A stretch of DNA of 64,000 nucleotides from Halomonas sp. MCCC 1A13316 (GCF_014931605.1 NZ_CP053382.1:1178001-1242000), one strand, 5' to 3'. Numbered from the stretch's first letter, positions 36,925 through 45,894 are shown. Made by a program: numbers and translations. Notes: generated by a model from the sequence alone, not told the origin.

Positions 36925-36934
36925 GGCGGTCACC

Positions 36935-37603
36935 ATGCCGCCACTCGAGGAGACATTGCTGGCCACGGCGCTATTGCTGTTGGCCGCCTTGTCATTGTTC
37001 GAACGCCACCTGGTGCGGGCCTGCTCCTGGTTCGTCGCTTTCTGCTTGGTGGTCGCGCTGGCCTGGGCTCGGCTCGGGCTGGTTTGGCTGGCCCTGCTCG
37101 AGCTGTTGCTGGGTGCCGTCCTTACCGGCGGTTTCCTGTTCTATTCGCTGGGTGTGACGCCCAGGGTCAGAAGGCCGCGGGGCTTTTTCGCCCGCTGGCA
37201 CGATCCCGTGCCCTTGACCTGGCGGCTCGCCCTGGAGCGCCTGCTGCCGGCGCTGGCAGTGCTCGCCATGCTGGGTATCGCCCTGGCCGCACTTGGGGGG
37301 GATAGTACCGGCTCACTGCGCCTTGGGGGGCTGGGGCTGCTCGTGCTGGGACTATGGGCCTTTGCCTTGCATCGCCATCTGCTGCGGCGCCTGCTGGCGT
37401 TCAACGTCGTCGGCACGGGTATCTTCCTGCTGCTCATGTCCTTGGTTGGCGCTTCTGCCATGCCTGCCGCCCATGGTCTGGTCATTACCGGCCTGGTAGT
37501 GGCGCTGGTCGGGACCGCGCTCGGAGCGCTGCTGGTGAGGCGGCTCGAGGCGCTGGAATCGCGGCATGGGGCTGCGTTCCGAACGTATGGTCATCCCCGG
37601 TGA
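36935..37603 (+). CDS. Fused MbhD (DUF4040)- and MnhC/NuoK-like membrane subunit
   Basis: A 222-residue protein with seven or so helices. The N-terminal half has the DUF4040 motif LLELLLGAVLTGGFLFYSLG near residue 50, as in MbhD and the end of MrpA. The C-terminal half resembles NuoK/MnhC (HLLRRLLAFNVVGTGIFLLL near 148, then AHGLVITGLVVALVGTALG). Where NuoK has a membrane glutamate (GLELLLN) this protein has an asparagine. It is the first of four overlapping genes. The fusion assignment is from motif reading only. Confidence 0.65.
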   Translation: MPPLEETLLATALLLLAALSLFERHLVRACSWFVAFCLVVALAWARLGLVWLALLELLLGAVLTGGFLFYSLGVTPRVRRPRGFFARWHDPVPLTWRLALERLLPALAVLAMLGIALAALGGDSTGSLRLGGLGLLVLGLWAFALHRHLLRRLLAFNVVGTGIFLLLMSLVGASAMPAAHGLVITGLVVALVGTALGALLVRRLEALESRHGAAFRTYGHPR

Positions 37604-39090
37604 TCGAGCGCCTGGGGTTGTCGCAGCTTATGGTTCCGGTCGACGGTTCGGTGGCGCTATGGGTCGTGCTCGGCCTGCCGTTGCTGCTCGGTGCCCTCGG
37701 CGGCGTGGCCCGACCGGCGCGTGGCTGGCCCGTGGCAGCGGCTGGCCTGCTGCCGCTGTTGGCGCTGGCCTGGCTGTTCAGTGAAATGAGCGGTGCGGCA
37801 GGCCTAAGCTGGGAGATCGAGCTTGGCTCCCTGGTGCTGTACTGGCGCCTCAATGGGCTGGCTCTCCTCTTGCTGCTGCTGACCTATCTGATCGTTTACG
37901 CCAGTGCGCTCTATACCCCTGCCTATCTGCACGAGGACCCGCAGCGCAAGCCCAGGAGCCAGGCCTGGTTCTGGCCGCTGCTGGGGCTGCTGACATCGAG
38001 CCTGTCGCTGATCTGGCTGGCAGTCGATTTGCTTTCGCTCTACCTCGGCCTCGAGCTGATGGGCTTGTCGGCCGTCGGTCTGATGCTGTTGACGGGAAAG
38101 ATCCATGCCATGGTCGCCGGGCTGCGCTATCTGTTGCTGGCGCTGGTGGGCTCGCTGGCCTTCCTGCTGGGTGTCTCGCTGCTGCTGGGTGCCTGGGGCA
38201 GGCTGGACCTGGCGGGCTTGAGCCAGGCGGCGGAACCCGGTGCGCTGCTATGGGTGGCCATGGCGCTGCTCAGCGCAGGGTTGCTGCTCAAGGCCGCCGC
38301 TTTTCCCCTGCATGCCTGGCTGGCTCCCGTGCATGGCTCGGCCTGGATACCGGTCAGTGCGCTGCATGCCAGCTTGGTGATCAAGGCCTCGTTCTTCATT
38401 GCCCTGCAGCTGTGGCTGCTATTGGTACCCGAGGCGGTGGTGGCGGCATGGGCGATAGGTGGCATGGCTGCCGGTGCGGTGATCTGGGGCGGCGTCAAGG
38501 CCTGGCGCGCAGCGAAGCTCAAGGATGTACTGGCCTGGTCTACCGTCTCGCAGCTGGGCTATTTGCTGTTGGCCTTTCCGCTGCTGATCGGTACGGATTC
38601 CGACGTCGCCGCGCTGGCCTGGGAGGGCACCTGGCTGCAGCTGGCTGCCCATGGCCTGGCCAAGGCCGCCATGTTCCTGGCCACCGGCAACCTGATCCTG
38701 GCCACCGGCGAGACCCGGGCCGAGGGGCTGGCCGGAGCCAGTCGACGCTTTCCGCTCTCGCTGCTGAGTTTCGGCATGGCGGGGATCAGCCTGGTAGGAC
38801 TGCCCCCAAGCATGGGATTCACCGCCAAGTGGCTATTGCTGAACGCCGCCCTGACCGGCGGCCACTGGCCTTGGATAGCGGTGCTCGGCATCGGTACGCT
38901 GCTGAGCGCCGCCTACGTCTTCCGCATTTTCCATTTTTCCTTTGTCGAGGACGCACCTGAGCACGAGTTTCACCCGGTACCCTGGGGCATGGATGCCATT
39001 GCCCTGCTGCTGGCACTGTCGGCGCTGCTGCTGGGGCTGGCGGCCGAGTGGCCCCTGGCGCTGTTGCGCAGTGCGGAGGGAGGGTCATGA
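37600..39090 (+). CDS. Proton-pumping antiporter-like subunit 1 (NuoN/MrpD family)
   Basis: A 496-residue protein with about 14 helices. GTG 37600 overlaps the previous stop (GTGA), so translation is coupled; the longer ORF is a shadow. Key residues of the antiporter fold are present: the TM5 glutamate in YLGLELMGLSA, the TM7 lysine in LLLKAAAFPLHAWLAP, a further lysine in LVIKASFF, and the TM12 lysine in FTAKWLLLNA. It should translocate protons or sodium as part of an inner-membrane complex with its neighbours. Confidence 0.85.
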   Translation: MIERLGLSQLMVPVDGSVALWVVLGLPLLLGALGGVARPARGWPVAAAGLLPLLALAWLFSEMSGAAGLSWEIELGSLVLYWRLNGLALLLLLLTYLIVYASALYTPAYLHEDPQRKPRSQAWFWPLLGLLTSSLSLIWLAVDLLSLYLGLELMGLSAVGLMLLTGKIHAMVAGLRYLLLALVGSLAFLLGVSLLLGAWGRLDLAGLSQAAEPGALLWVAMALLSAGLLLKAAAFPLHAWLAPVHGSAWIPVSALHASLVIKASFFIALQLWLLLVPEAVVAAWAIGGMAAGAVIWGGVKAWRAAKLKDVLAWSTVSQLGYLLLAFPLLIGTDSDVAALAWEGTWLQLAAHGLAKAAMFLATGNLILATGETRAEGLAGASRRFPLSLLSFGMAGISLVGLPPSMGFTAKWLLLNAALTGGHWPWIAVLGIGTLLSAAYVFRIFHFSFVEDAPEHEFHPVPWGMDAIALLLALSALLLGLAAEWPLALLRSAEGGS

Positions 39091-40592
39091 GCCAGGCCTG
39101 GCTGCCGGTATTCGCCCTGTCAACCTCGCTGCTGGTGGCGCCGCTGATCTTCGCGCTGCCGGAGCGCGCCTGGCGGGCACGGGCCGTGGTCAACCTGTCA
39201 GCCGCCGTGCTCAAGCTGGGTCTGGTCGCGCTGCTGGTGTGGGGATTCTATCAGGGATACGACTACACCTTCGATTTCACCGTTGTGCAGGACGTTTCCT
39301 TCCTGCTTCAGGTCGATGCCCTGGGGCTGATGTTTGCCGGCCTCTCTTCGCTGCTGTGGCTGGCCACCACGGTCTATGCCATCGGCTATCTCGAAGACTC
39401 GCCCAACCGCAAGCGCTTCTTCGGCTTCTTCAGCCTGTGTATCGCCAGTACCGTGGGTATCGCCCTGGCCGGCAACCTGTTCACCTTCCTGCTGTTCTAC
39501 GAGATGTTGACGCTATCCACCTACCCCTTGGTGGTGCATCGCGGGCACGATAAGGCACTCGAGGCGGGGACTGTCTACCTGCGCTATTCCTTGACCGGCG
39601 GCCTGGTGCTGCTGCTCGGCGTAGTGGCGCTACACGTCCTGGTGGGCGATGTCAGCTTCGGCCAGCGCGAGAGGCTGGCCGACCTGGGGCCCGAGGCCCA
39701 CCCGATGCTGACCGTGTTATTCGTGGTGTTATTGCTTGGGCTTGGCGTCAAGGCCGCGCTGGTACCGCTGCATGGCTGGCTGCCAAGGGCCATGGTGGCG
39801 CCGGCTCCGGTCAGCGCGCTGCTGCATGCGGTAGCGGTGGTCAAGGCGGGGGCGTTCGGCATCGTGCGCCTGGTCTATGACGTCTACGGTATCTCCCTGG
39901 TACATGAACTCGGCCTGCTGACGCTGCTCAGCGTCATCGCTACCGTCACCATCCTGTACGGCTCGCTGAAGGCACTGTCGCAGCAGGAGCTCAAGCCGAG
40001 GCTGGCCTATTCAACCGTCAGCCAGGTCTCCTACATCGTACTCGGCATCAGCCTGTTCGGGCCTTTCGGCACCATCGCGGGGCTCGTCCACCTGATGCAC
40101 CAGGGGCTGATGAAGGTCACCCTTTTCTACTGTGCCGGCAACTACGCCGAGGAGCTCGGCATCCACCGCATCGACGATCTCGACGGCGCCGGGCGGAGAA
40201 TGCCTATGACCAGCCTGGCATTCTCCGTGGGGGCGCTGGGCATGATCGGCCTGCCGCCGGTGGCCGGGTTCATCACCAAGTGGTACCTGGGCATGGGCGC
40301 GGTGCAGGCCGGCATGTCGTGGGTGATCGCCGTACTGATGGCCAGCAGCCTGCTCAATGCCGCCTATTTCCTGCCGATCCTGCATCGGTTGTGGTTCCGC
40401 CACGGCCCGGCACATGGCCGCGGCAAGTGGCCGGAGGAGCGCAACCTGGGGCGCTTCGAGACCAGTGCCTGGCTATTGTTGCCCACCGCCGCCACGGCGC
40501 TGTTCAGTATTCTGGTGGGAATATTGGCGGGAATGACCTTCAGTCCGCTGGACCTGGCGACCTTCGTGGTGGCAGAGGAGTATCTGCCGTGA
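39087..40592 (+). CDS. Antiporter-like subunit 2 (NuoM/MrpD family)
   Basis: A 501-residue protein with about 14 helices. ATG 39087 overlaps the previous stop (ATGA). It has the best-conserved machinery of the three: TM5 glutamate in LLFYEMLTLSTYPLVV, TM7 lysine in GLGVKAALVPLHGWLP, AVVKAGAFGIVRL, and TM12 lysine in FITKWYLG. The sequence PAPVSALLHAVAVVKAG is close to MrpD. It is probably the main ion-translocating subunit of the complex. Confidence 0.88.
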   Translation: MSQAWLPVFALSTSLLVAPLIFALPERAWRARAVVNLSAAVLKLGLVALLVWGFYQGYDYTFDFTVVQDVSFLLQVDALGLMFAGLSSLLWLATTVYAIGYLEDSPNRKRFFGFFSLCIASTVGIALAGNLFTFLLFYEMLTLSTYPLVVHRGHDKALEAGTVYLRYSLTGGLVLLLGVVALHVLVGDVSFGQRERLADLGPEAHPMLTVLFVVLLLGLGVKAALVPLHGWLPRAMVAPAPVSALLHAVAVVKAGAFGIVRLVYDVYGISLVHELGLLTLLSVIATVTILYGSLKALSQQELKPRLAYSTVSQVSYIVLGISLFGPFGTIAGLVHLMHQGLMKVTLFYCAGNYAEELGIHRIDDLDGAGRRMPMTSLAFSVGALGMIGLPPVAGFITKWYLGMGAVQAGMSWVIAVLMASSLLNAAYFLPILHRLWFRHGPAHGRGKWPEERNLGRFETSAWLLLPTAATALFSILVGILAGMTFSPLDLATFVVAEEYLP

Positions 40593-42385
40593 ACCTGCTG
40601 CTTCCCATTGCCGTGCTCTGGCCGCTGCTCGTACTACTGCGTAGTGGGCTGATGCAGGCCATGGAGCAGGGTGGCAGACGCCGCCACGAACCGCGCCGGG
40701 AACTGCTCGATGGCTGGTGGGCCTCGGCACCGCTGCCGGCACTGGCCCTGGCACTGTGGCCCGGCGAGCTGTCGTTTGCGATGGATAGCTGGCTGCTGGG
40801 TGGCTTGTGGCAGCACGATGCAGCGCGCCGGCCCTGGCTGATGTTCGGCACGCTGTTGTGGTTCCTGGCCGGCTGTTATGCGCGCGGCTACCTGGCAGAC
40901 GAACAGCACAGCGCCGTCGCCGGCGACGGAAGCGCCACTCGCCGGCTGTTGGGCTTCTCGCTGTTCTGGCCGCTGACGCTGGCCGGCAACCTGCTGCTGA
41001 TTCTGGCCGAGGACATTCCCAGTTTCTATCTGGGGTTCATTACCATGACCCTGGCCGCCTACGTGCTGGTGGTACACACCGGCGATCGCGACGCCAGGCG
41101 CGGCGGTCTGGCCTACATCGTCATGGCGCTCTGCGGCGAGGCATTGATCCTGGGAGGCCTGTTGTGGGCGGCGGGCAGCGCTGAGGCACTGACCCTGAGC
41201 GAGCTGCGTGTCGCCATCGCCGAGGCGGAACAGGGGCTATGGATGGCGGCCTTGCTGTGGCTGGGTTTCGGCGTCAAGGCGGGGGTGATCGGGCTGCACG
41301 TCTGGCTGCCGCTGGCGCATCCGGTGGCGCCCACGCCGGCCAGCGCCGTGCTTAGTGGTGTCATGGTCAAGGCCGGTGTGCTGGGCTGGCTGTACACCTT
41401 GCCGCTGGGTGATGCCGAGGCGGGGCTGGCCCGGCTTGGCGAAGCCATCATCGCGGTAGGGCTGGCGGGGGCTTTTCTGGCCGCCTTGCTGGGCGTGGCC
41501 CAGCGCCACCCCAAGGCAGTGCTGGCCTACTCGAGTGTCAGCCAACTGGGCATGCTCGCCAGCCTGGTGGGGGTGGGGCTGGCGACACCTGCGCTGTGGC
41601 CGTCGCTGCTGGCACCGGTGACGCTTTTCGCCGCTCATCATGGCATGACCAAGGGCACCCTGTTCCTCGGGGTGGGTATCAGTGAGCATCCGCCGCGCCT
41701 GCCGGCCTGGCTGATCGTGACGCTGCTGGCGCTGCCGGCGCTCTCGCTGGGTGGCGCCTTGACCTCGGGGCTGATCGCCAAGGGATTCATCAAGGAAGTG
41801 CTCAAGGAAGGAGGGTACTCGACGCTGGTGAGCTGGCTCAGCGTGGCGGCGGTGGGCAGCACCCTGCTGGTGGCCCGCGCATTATGGCGACAGTGGCGGC
41901 GGCGGGGGGAACCGACCACTTCCCTGCATTCGCCCATGTTCCTGGCCTGGCTGTTCGCCGTGCTGGCGGCGGCTGGGGTGCCGCTGTGGCTACCTATCGG
42001 CGAGTCTGGCGTGCCGTGGCCACCGCTCAAGGAGCTTCCCGGGTTGCTGTGGCCGGCGGGGCTGGGGGTGATCCTGGCCGGCCTGGTGATGCTGGCGGCG
42101 AAGGCGGGAAGAGGTGAGTGGGAAAGATTCTCGCCCTTGCCGGCAGGTGACCTGTGGTGGGTCTATGCCGCACTGGCACGGCACCTGGTAGCGCTGCTTG
42201 GCATGCTGGGCGGCAGGCTCCGAACCGGGAATCAATGGCTGCGAGCGGGTCTGGTGGCGCGGGAACGTCGCATAACCGCCTGGCTTGACGATCTGAGCCA
42301 CTACGAGCGAGTCTTCACCCATCTGGCCATGCCGCTGATGATCGGTGTGGCGCTGATGCTGCTGCTGGGATTCTGGCTAGGCTAG
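40589..42385 (+). CDS. Antiporter-like subunit 3 (NuoL/HyfB-like, altered)
   Basis: A 598-residue protein, longer than the other two. GTG 40589 overlaps the previous stop (GTGA). It has 14 or more helices plus a C-terminal extension with an amphipathic stretch (LVARERRITAWLDDLSHYER) and a last helix, recalling the lateral helix of NuoL. TM7 lysine (GFGVKAGVIGLHVWLP), VMVKAG and TM12 lysine (LIAKGFIKEV) remain. At the TM5 position where its sisters have glutamate, it reads YLGFITMTLAAY, so that residue is lost. It ends the operon. Confidence 0.85.
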   Translation: MNLLLPIAVLWPLLVLLRSGLMQAMEQGGRRRHEPRRELLDGWWASAPLPALALALWPGELSFAMDSWLLGGLWQHDAARRPWLMFGTLLWFLAGCYARGYLADEQHSAVAGDGSATRRLLGFSLFWPLTLAGNLLLILAEDIPSFYLGFITMTLAAYVLVVHTGDRDARRGGLAYIVMALCGEALILGGLLWAAGSAEALTLSELRVAIAEAEQGLWMAALLWLGFGVKAGVIGLHVWLPLAHPVAPTPASAVLSGVMVKAGVLGWLYTLPLGDAEAGLARLGEAIIAVGLAGAFLAALLGVAQRHPKAVLAYSSVSQLGMLASLVGVGLATPALWPSLLAPVTLFAAHHGMTKGTLFLGVGISEHPPRLPAWLIVTLLALPALSLGGALTSGLIAKGFIKEVLKEGGYSTLVSWLSVAAVGSTLLVARALWRQWRRRGEPTTSLHSPMFLAWLFAVLAAAGVPLWLPIGESGVPWPPLKELPGLLWPAGLGVILAGLVMLAAKAGRGEWERFSPLPAGDLWWVYAALARHLVALLGMLGGRLRTGNQWLRAGLVARERRITAWLDDLSHYERVFTHLAMPLMIGVALMLLLGFWLG

Positions 42386-42438
42386 CCTTGGCTTCGTTTG
42401 AAAGTCGTCGAGTGGTGGCCGGGCAAGGCGAGCGCAAG

Positions 42439-42467
42439 CCCAGGCCTGGGCATCGCCCAGGCCTGGG
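42439..42467. terminator. Hairpin between convergent antiporter and phoH-like genes
   Basis: CCCAGGCCTGGGC / GCCCAGGCCTGGG is a perfect 13-bp stem with a 3-base loop; each arm is itself palindromic. It lies in the 89-base gap between two convergent genes and has no T-run. Likely a bidirectional terminator. Confidence 0.65.
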
Positions 42468-42474
42468 GGTTAGC

Positions 42475-43890
42475 TCACAGCAGTTCTTCTCCGGCCAGCG
42501 CCAGACGCGAGCGCTCCACACTGCGTAGCGTCACGTGGCCGGCATGCGCCCAGTTACTGAAACGCTGCACTACCGCCGCCATGCCGCAAGTGTTGGCGGT
42601 GAGGTAGGGTGTGTCGATCTGACCGACGTTGCCCAGGCAGACGATCTTGGTGTTGCGCCCGGCTCGGGTGAGCAGGGTCTTGAGCTGCTTGGGTGTGAAG
42701 TTCTGCGCCTCGTCGATGATCAGGAAGGTGTCATTGAGGGTACGCCCGCGCATGAAGCCGGGGGCGCGGATCTGCACCCGGGAGCCGATCAGGCTGCGCG
42801 TGGCGTCCTGGCTCCAGCTGGTGCTGCCGTCGTGCTCGTCGCGCAGCAGGTTGTCCATGTTGTCGTGGAAGGCACCCATCCACGGTGACATCTTCTCCTC
42901 TTCGGTGCCGGGCAGGAAGCCGATGTCCTCGCTCATCGAGATCGGTGCCCGGGTGAACACGATGCGCTCGAAGCGCTTGGCATCGAGGGTTTGCTGAAAG
43001 GCCGCCGCCAGCGTCATGAAGGTCTTGCCGGTGCCGGCACTGCCGGCGATGGTGACCAGATCGATGTCGTCATCCATCAGCAGGTTGAGGGCGAAGTTCT
43101 GGCGGCTGTCGTGAGCGTGAACTCCCCAGACGCCATCCCTGTGGCGATAGTTGGTCAGCAGTTGCAGCCGCGCCTGCTTGGGGCCCAGTTCACGGACGAT
43201 GGCCTCGAAGCTGGCACCGTTCTCGCTGTCGGACACCAGCATGCCCAGGTGCCAGTCATTCGGAACCTGACCTTCCAGCCGATAGAAGGTGTGGTGGTCG
43301 ACTCGCTCCACCTCGACGTCGACCTCCATCTGGCCCCATGGCCCACTGCTGCTGCCTTCCTCATCAGGATAGATGCGCACCCCTTCGAGCATCACATCGC
43401 TGTCGCTGAAGGCGCGGTCGGTCAGATAATCCTCCACCGGCACGTGCAGGGCGGCGGCCTTGACCCGCAGGTTGATGTCCTTGGTCACGAGAACGACCGA
43501 AGCATCCGGACGCTCGTCACGCAGCCGGCAGGTTTCCGCCAGCAGCACGTTGTCGGGGCTCTCCTCGAGATGTTCTAGCGGTTTCAGCTCCGGATAGCAG
43601 AGAAACACGAGTTTGCCGAGCGTGGTGCCCCCGGCGCGGGGAATCGGGATGCCTTGCTGAATTTCGTCGAAGGTGACCTGGTTGGTCAGGTCGGAGAGGG
43701 TACGGCTGACCTGGCGGGCGGTGCGGGCGATCTCGCGCAGGCCGTTCTTTAGTTTATCGAGTTCCTCGAGCACGGTCATCGGGATGACCACTTCGTGCTC
43801 CTCGAACTGATACAGGGCAGCGGGGTCATGCAGCAGGACGTTGGTATCCAGCACATACAACCGCTTGGCTTTCTTGTCGAGTCGTACCAT
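42475..43890 (-). CDS. PhoH-family ATPase with N-terminal PIN domain
   Basis: A 471-residue cytoplasmic protein. The PIN-type nuclease domain begins LYVLDTNVLLHDP near residue 11 and continues to about 140 with acidic residues in LVTKDINLRVKA. The PhoH ATPase follows: Walker A GSAGTGKTF near 283 and Walker B LIIDEAQNFTPKQLK near 390. PIN-PhoH proteins (PhoH2/YlaK type) are RNA helicase-nucleases in the known examples. AGGAG precedes ATG 43890. It is single in this context, without the ybeY/ybeZ neighbours of PhoH1. Confidence 0.92.
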   Translation of the reverse strand: MVRLDKKAKRLYVLDTNVLLHDPAALYQFEEHEVVIPMTVLEELDKLKNGLREIARTARQVSRTLSDLTNQVTFDEIQQGIPIPRAGGTTLGKLVFLCYPELKPLEHLEESPDNVLLAETCRLRDERPDASVVLVTKDINLRVKAAALHVPVEDYLTDRAFSDSDVMLEGVRIYPDEEGSSSGPWGQMEVDVEVERVDHHTFYRLEGQVPNDWHLGMLVSDSENGASFEAIVRELGPKQARLQLLTNYRHRDGVWGVHAHDSRQNFALNLLMDDDIDLVTIAGSAGTGKTFMTLAAAFQQTLDAKRFERIVFTRAPISMSEDIGFLPGTEEEKMSPWMGAFHDNMDNLLRDEHDGSTSWSQDATRSLIGSRVQIRAPGFMRGRTLNDTFLIIDEAQNFTPKQLKTLLTRAGRNTKIVCLGNVGQIDTPYLTANTCGMAAVVQRFSNWAHAGHVTLRSVERSRLALAGEELL

Positions 43891-44306
43891 CGGGGCAGCG
43901 CTCCTGAGTTGACGGCACCAACAACACTGGCCTTCACATCAATCCATGGCATGACAGTCCGGCTCTCTGGCGGCCAGTGTCACTTCGAATGGCAGGCTCC
44001 TCTATGGCTAGGGTTTTCTTAGCATGGCGTTTCACTGCTTCAGTTGCCATCGAAATGCTTCAACGCAAAACAGCTGGCTTGCCTGATAAAGTAGCGAGCT
44101 CCACCCAGATGCTGCGATGCCAGGCATGCCGCGCGGTAGGCAAGTGAAGAGGGGCGGTCAGCGTTGAGAGGGCGTTAGGCATGCCGCGGCCCAGCGGCGT
44201 AATCTTTACGAAAAATAACGCTGGCCGCACGGCTTGACCCGTAGGGACGTTGTGGAAGCAGCACGGGTGAATACCTCGTGGCCACTAAAAGGTTGAGGTG
44301 CGCAGG
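43891..44306. other. 416-base intergenic region between phoH-like and zipA-like genes
   Basis: It holds the two divergent promoters but no gene I can support. A 12-base direct repeat AGGCATGCCGCG occurs at 44122-44133 and 44177-44188, each containing the palindrome GGCATGCC; it may be chance or a regulator site. An AT-rich patch, TCTTTACGAAAAATAA, near 44202-44218 could be part of the plus-strand promoter. Confidence 0.5.
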
Positions 44307-44954
44307 ATGGATCCGGTCTTAGGAGTACTGATGGTAGCGGGGGTAGCGCTGCTGCTGGCGCTGGTGTGCCTGGTAGCGTTCCTGAAGAGCCGACGTGCTC
44401 GAGAAGAGCCCGGGCTGGCGCAAGCGGCGCAGCCCCGTGTCGCCGCGGCATCAAGTGCACCGCCAACGGAGACAGCCACTTCAGTGAAGCCGGATGAACC
44501 CGAGCCTGAACCGAAACCCGAGCCGATGCATCGTTTCCAGGTTGCCTCGGGCAAGGAGATCAAGCAGTGCCTGTTCGTGATCCTCGACTGGCCGGGGCTG
44601 GACACCAACCGTCGCCTTGCCCGCTTGCTCAAGGAGTACAACGCCCAGTATGACGCCAAGCTGGGTGTCTACAAGATTCGCGACCCCCTCGCCGGCTACA
44701 AGCTCACCATTGCCAACTCCTCTCCACCCGGCACCCTGCCGCCCATCCACGAGGGCGACGACCAGCCCACCGTACCTGGCGTCTCGATCCTGATCCATTT
44801 CGTCAGCAAGCGCAGCGTGGCGCGCAACCCCGAGACACTGATCGATATCACTCAGTCGATCGCCGCCATCGGCGGCCATATTCTTGATGCCGAGCGCAAT
44901 GCCGTCAGTAACGAGGAGTTCGAGCAGCTCAGGCAGCAAGCAGTGAAGCCGTGA
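44307..44954 (+). CDS. ZipA-like FtsZ-binding domain protein
   Basis: A 215-residue protein built like ZipA: N-terminal membrane anchor (residues 5-27), a Pro/Glu-rich linker (near 50-72, EPEPEPKPEP), and a C-terminal domain from about 76. Domain motifs resemble ZipA's FtsZ-binding fold: FVILDWPG, IANSSPPGTLPPI, VPGVSILIHF, ITQSIAAIGGHILDAERNAVS. It is shorter than usual ZipA, and the neighbours are not smc or ligA, so this is probably a paralogue rather than the main division protein. GAGG lies 8 bases before ATG 44307. Confidence 0.7.
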   Translation: MDPVLGVLMVAGVALLLALVCLVAFLKSRRAREEPGLAQAAQPRVAAASSAPPTETATSVKPDEPEPEPKPEPMHRFQVASGKEIKQCLFVILDWPGLDTNRRLARLLKEYNAQYDAKLGVYKIRDPLAGYKLTIANSSPPGTLPPIHEGDDQPTVPGVSILIHFVSKRSVARNPETLIDITQSIAAIGGHILDAERNAVSNEEFEQLRQQAVKP

Positions 44955-44993
44955 TCCAAGAGCTTATAAGCGCTTGGATTGCTTTCTTTTTTA
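44954..44993 (+). terminator. Terminator of the zipA-like gene
   Basis: ATCCAAG-a-GCTTATAAGC-g-CTTGGAT is a long dyad (7+5 bp arms interrupted by one mismatch) beginning at the stop codon and followed by TGCTTTCTTTTTTA. A clear intrinsic terminator. An AT-rich tract with no gene follows to about 45070. Confidence 0.85.
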
Positions 44994-45137
44994 TATTCTT
45001 TATTTAAATATTGTTTATTTAAATAAAGGTAAAGTGTGCTTTTTATATATTGAATAAATTCCTTCTGGGCCCCAGCTTTTATTACTTCGCCAGAGGCCTT
45101 AATCTGGGTCAACTTTCGCTTCGAGTTATATTAAGCA

Positions 45138-45153
45138 CCCCAGAATACTGGGG
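45138..45153 (-). terminator. Terminator of the DedA-like gene
   Basis: CCCCAG / CTGGGG, a perfect 6-bp stem with an AATA/TATT loop, lies 2-17 bases after the DedA-like stop on the minus strand and is followed by TGCTTAATATAA. Confidence 0.6.
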
Positions 45154-45154
45154 T

Positions 45155-45745
45155 TCATGTGGTCACCTCATACCACACCCAGGTGCCGCACAGCGCCAGT
45201 AGCACCAGGCCGACCTTCCTGGCATGTCGTTCCCATAGCTTGAGCGCCGCATCGCCGGCCAGCGCGACGAGCAGGGCGAGGCCGAAGTAGCGCACGCCAC
45301 GGCCCAGCATCGCTGCCAGTAGAAACAGCGGGTAAGGGTAGCCGCTCGCTCCGGCGGCCAGCATGGCGATCTGGAAGGGCACCGGCACTATGCCAATGGT
45401 GACAATGGCCATGAACCCCTCTTCCTGGAGACGGGAACGATAGCCTTCGAAGACCTCCTGGCTGCCGAAGATACCGATCAGCTGATTCCCCCACTGCTCC
45501 ATGGCGAAAACGCCCAACAAGTAGCCCAGCGATGCCGCCAACAGGTTGCCCGCCAGTGCCACGCCGGCAATTATCCACTTGCGTTCGGGATGGCACAGCA
45601 TCCAGGGGATGAGGATGACCTCGATGGGGATCGGCACAAGCAGGGTTTCCAGCATCGAGGCGCCGAACAGCAACCACAGTGCGTGAGGTGAGCGATTCAG
45701 TCGCTCGAACCAGTCCCTGGCGGAAGTTGGATGGAGTCGTGCCAT
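45155..45745 (-). CDS. DedA/VTT-domain membrane protein (YqaA-like)
   Basis: A 196-residue membrane protein with four or five helices. VTT-family features include LETLLVPIPIEVILIPWML near residue 37 and IVPVPFQIAMLAAGASGYP near 125, with the conserved G-x-(V/I)-P-x-P loop. Such proteins are linked to lipid flipping and membrane homeostasis. ATG 45745 (MARLHPTSAR) is the likely start, though no strong ribosome site is seen; an in-frame ATG 45 bases earlier... is possible but adds non-conserved residues. Single gene. Confidence 0.8.
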   Translation of the reverse strand: MARLHPTSARDWFERLNRSPHALWLLFGASMLETLLVPIPIEVILIPWMLCHPERKWIIAGVALAGNLLAASLGYLLGVFAMEQWGNQLIGIFGSQEVFEGYRSRLQEEGFMAIVTIGIVPVPFQIAMLAAGASGYPYPLFLLAAMLGRGVRYFGLALLVALAGDAALKLWERHARKVGLVLLALCGTWVWYEVTT

Positions 45746-45894
45746 GGCCAGTTCGCATCCTTGCGAGTGGAAAACCTTGAGCATAGACCATCGAATAGCG
45801 CATAACGGAACGGCTTGCACAGAAATTCCGAGCAGAAACCTGCCGGTAGCATGCGGCCGCGCTGGCACGAACAAGATGAAAGATGGACACAATA

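Noticed and set aside
42439..42467. Doubly palindromic hairpin considered as an insertion-sequence end or attachment site
   Set aside because: No partner copy, transposase or target duplication; its place between convergent genes fits a terminator.
44122..44188. Direct repeat AGGCATGCCGCG twice, 55 bases apart
   Set aside because: Only 12 bases, GC-rich and containing a common palindrome; not enough to call a regulatory site or element end.
44852..45112. 86-residue minus-strand reading in the AT-rich gap after the ZipA-like gene
   Set aside because: Low-complexity, overlaps the end of a real gene and its terminator, no ribosome site.
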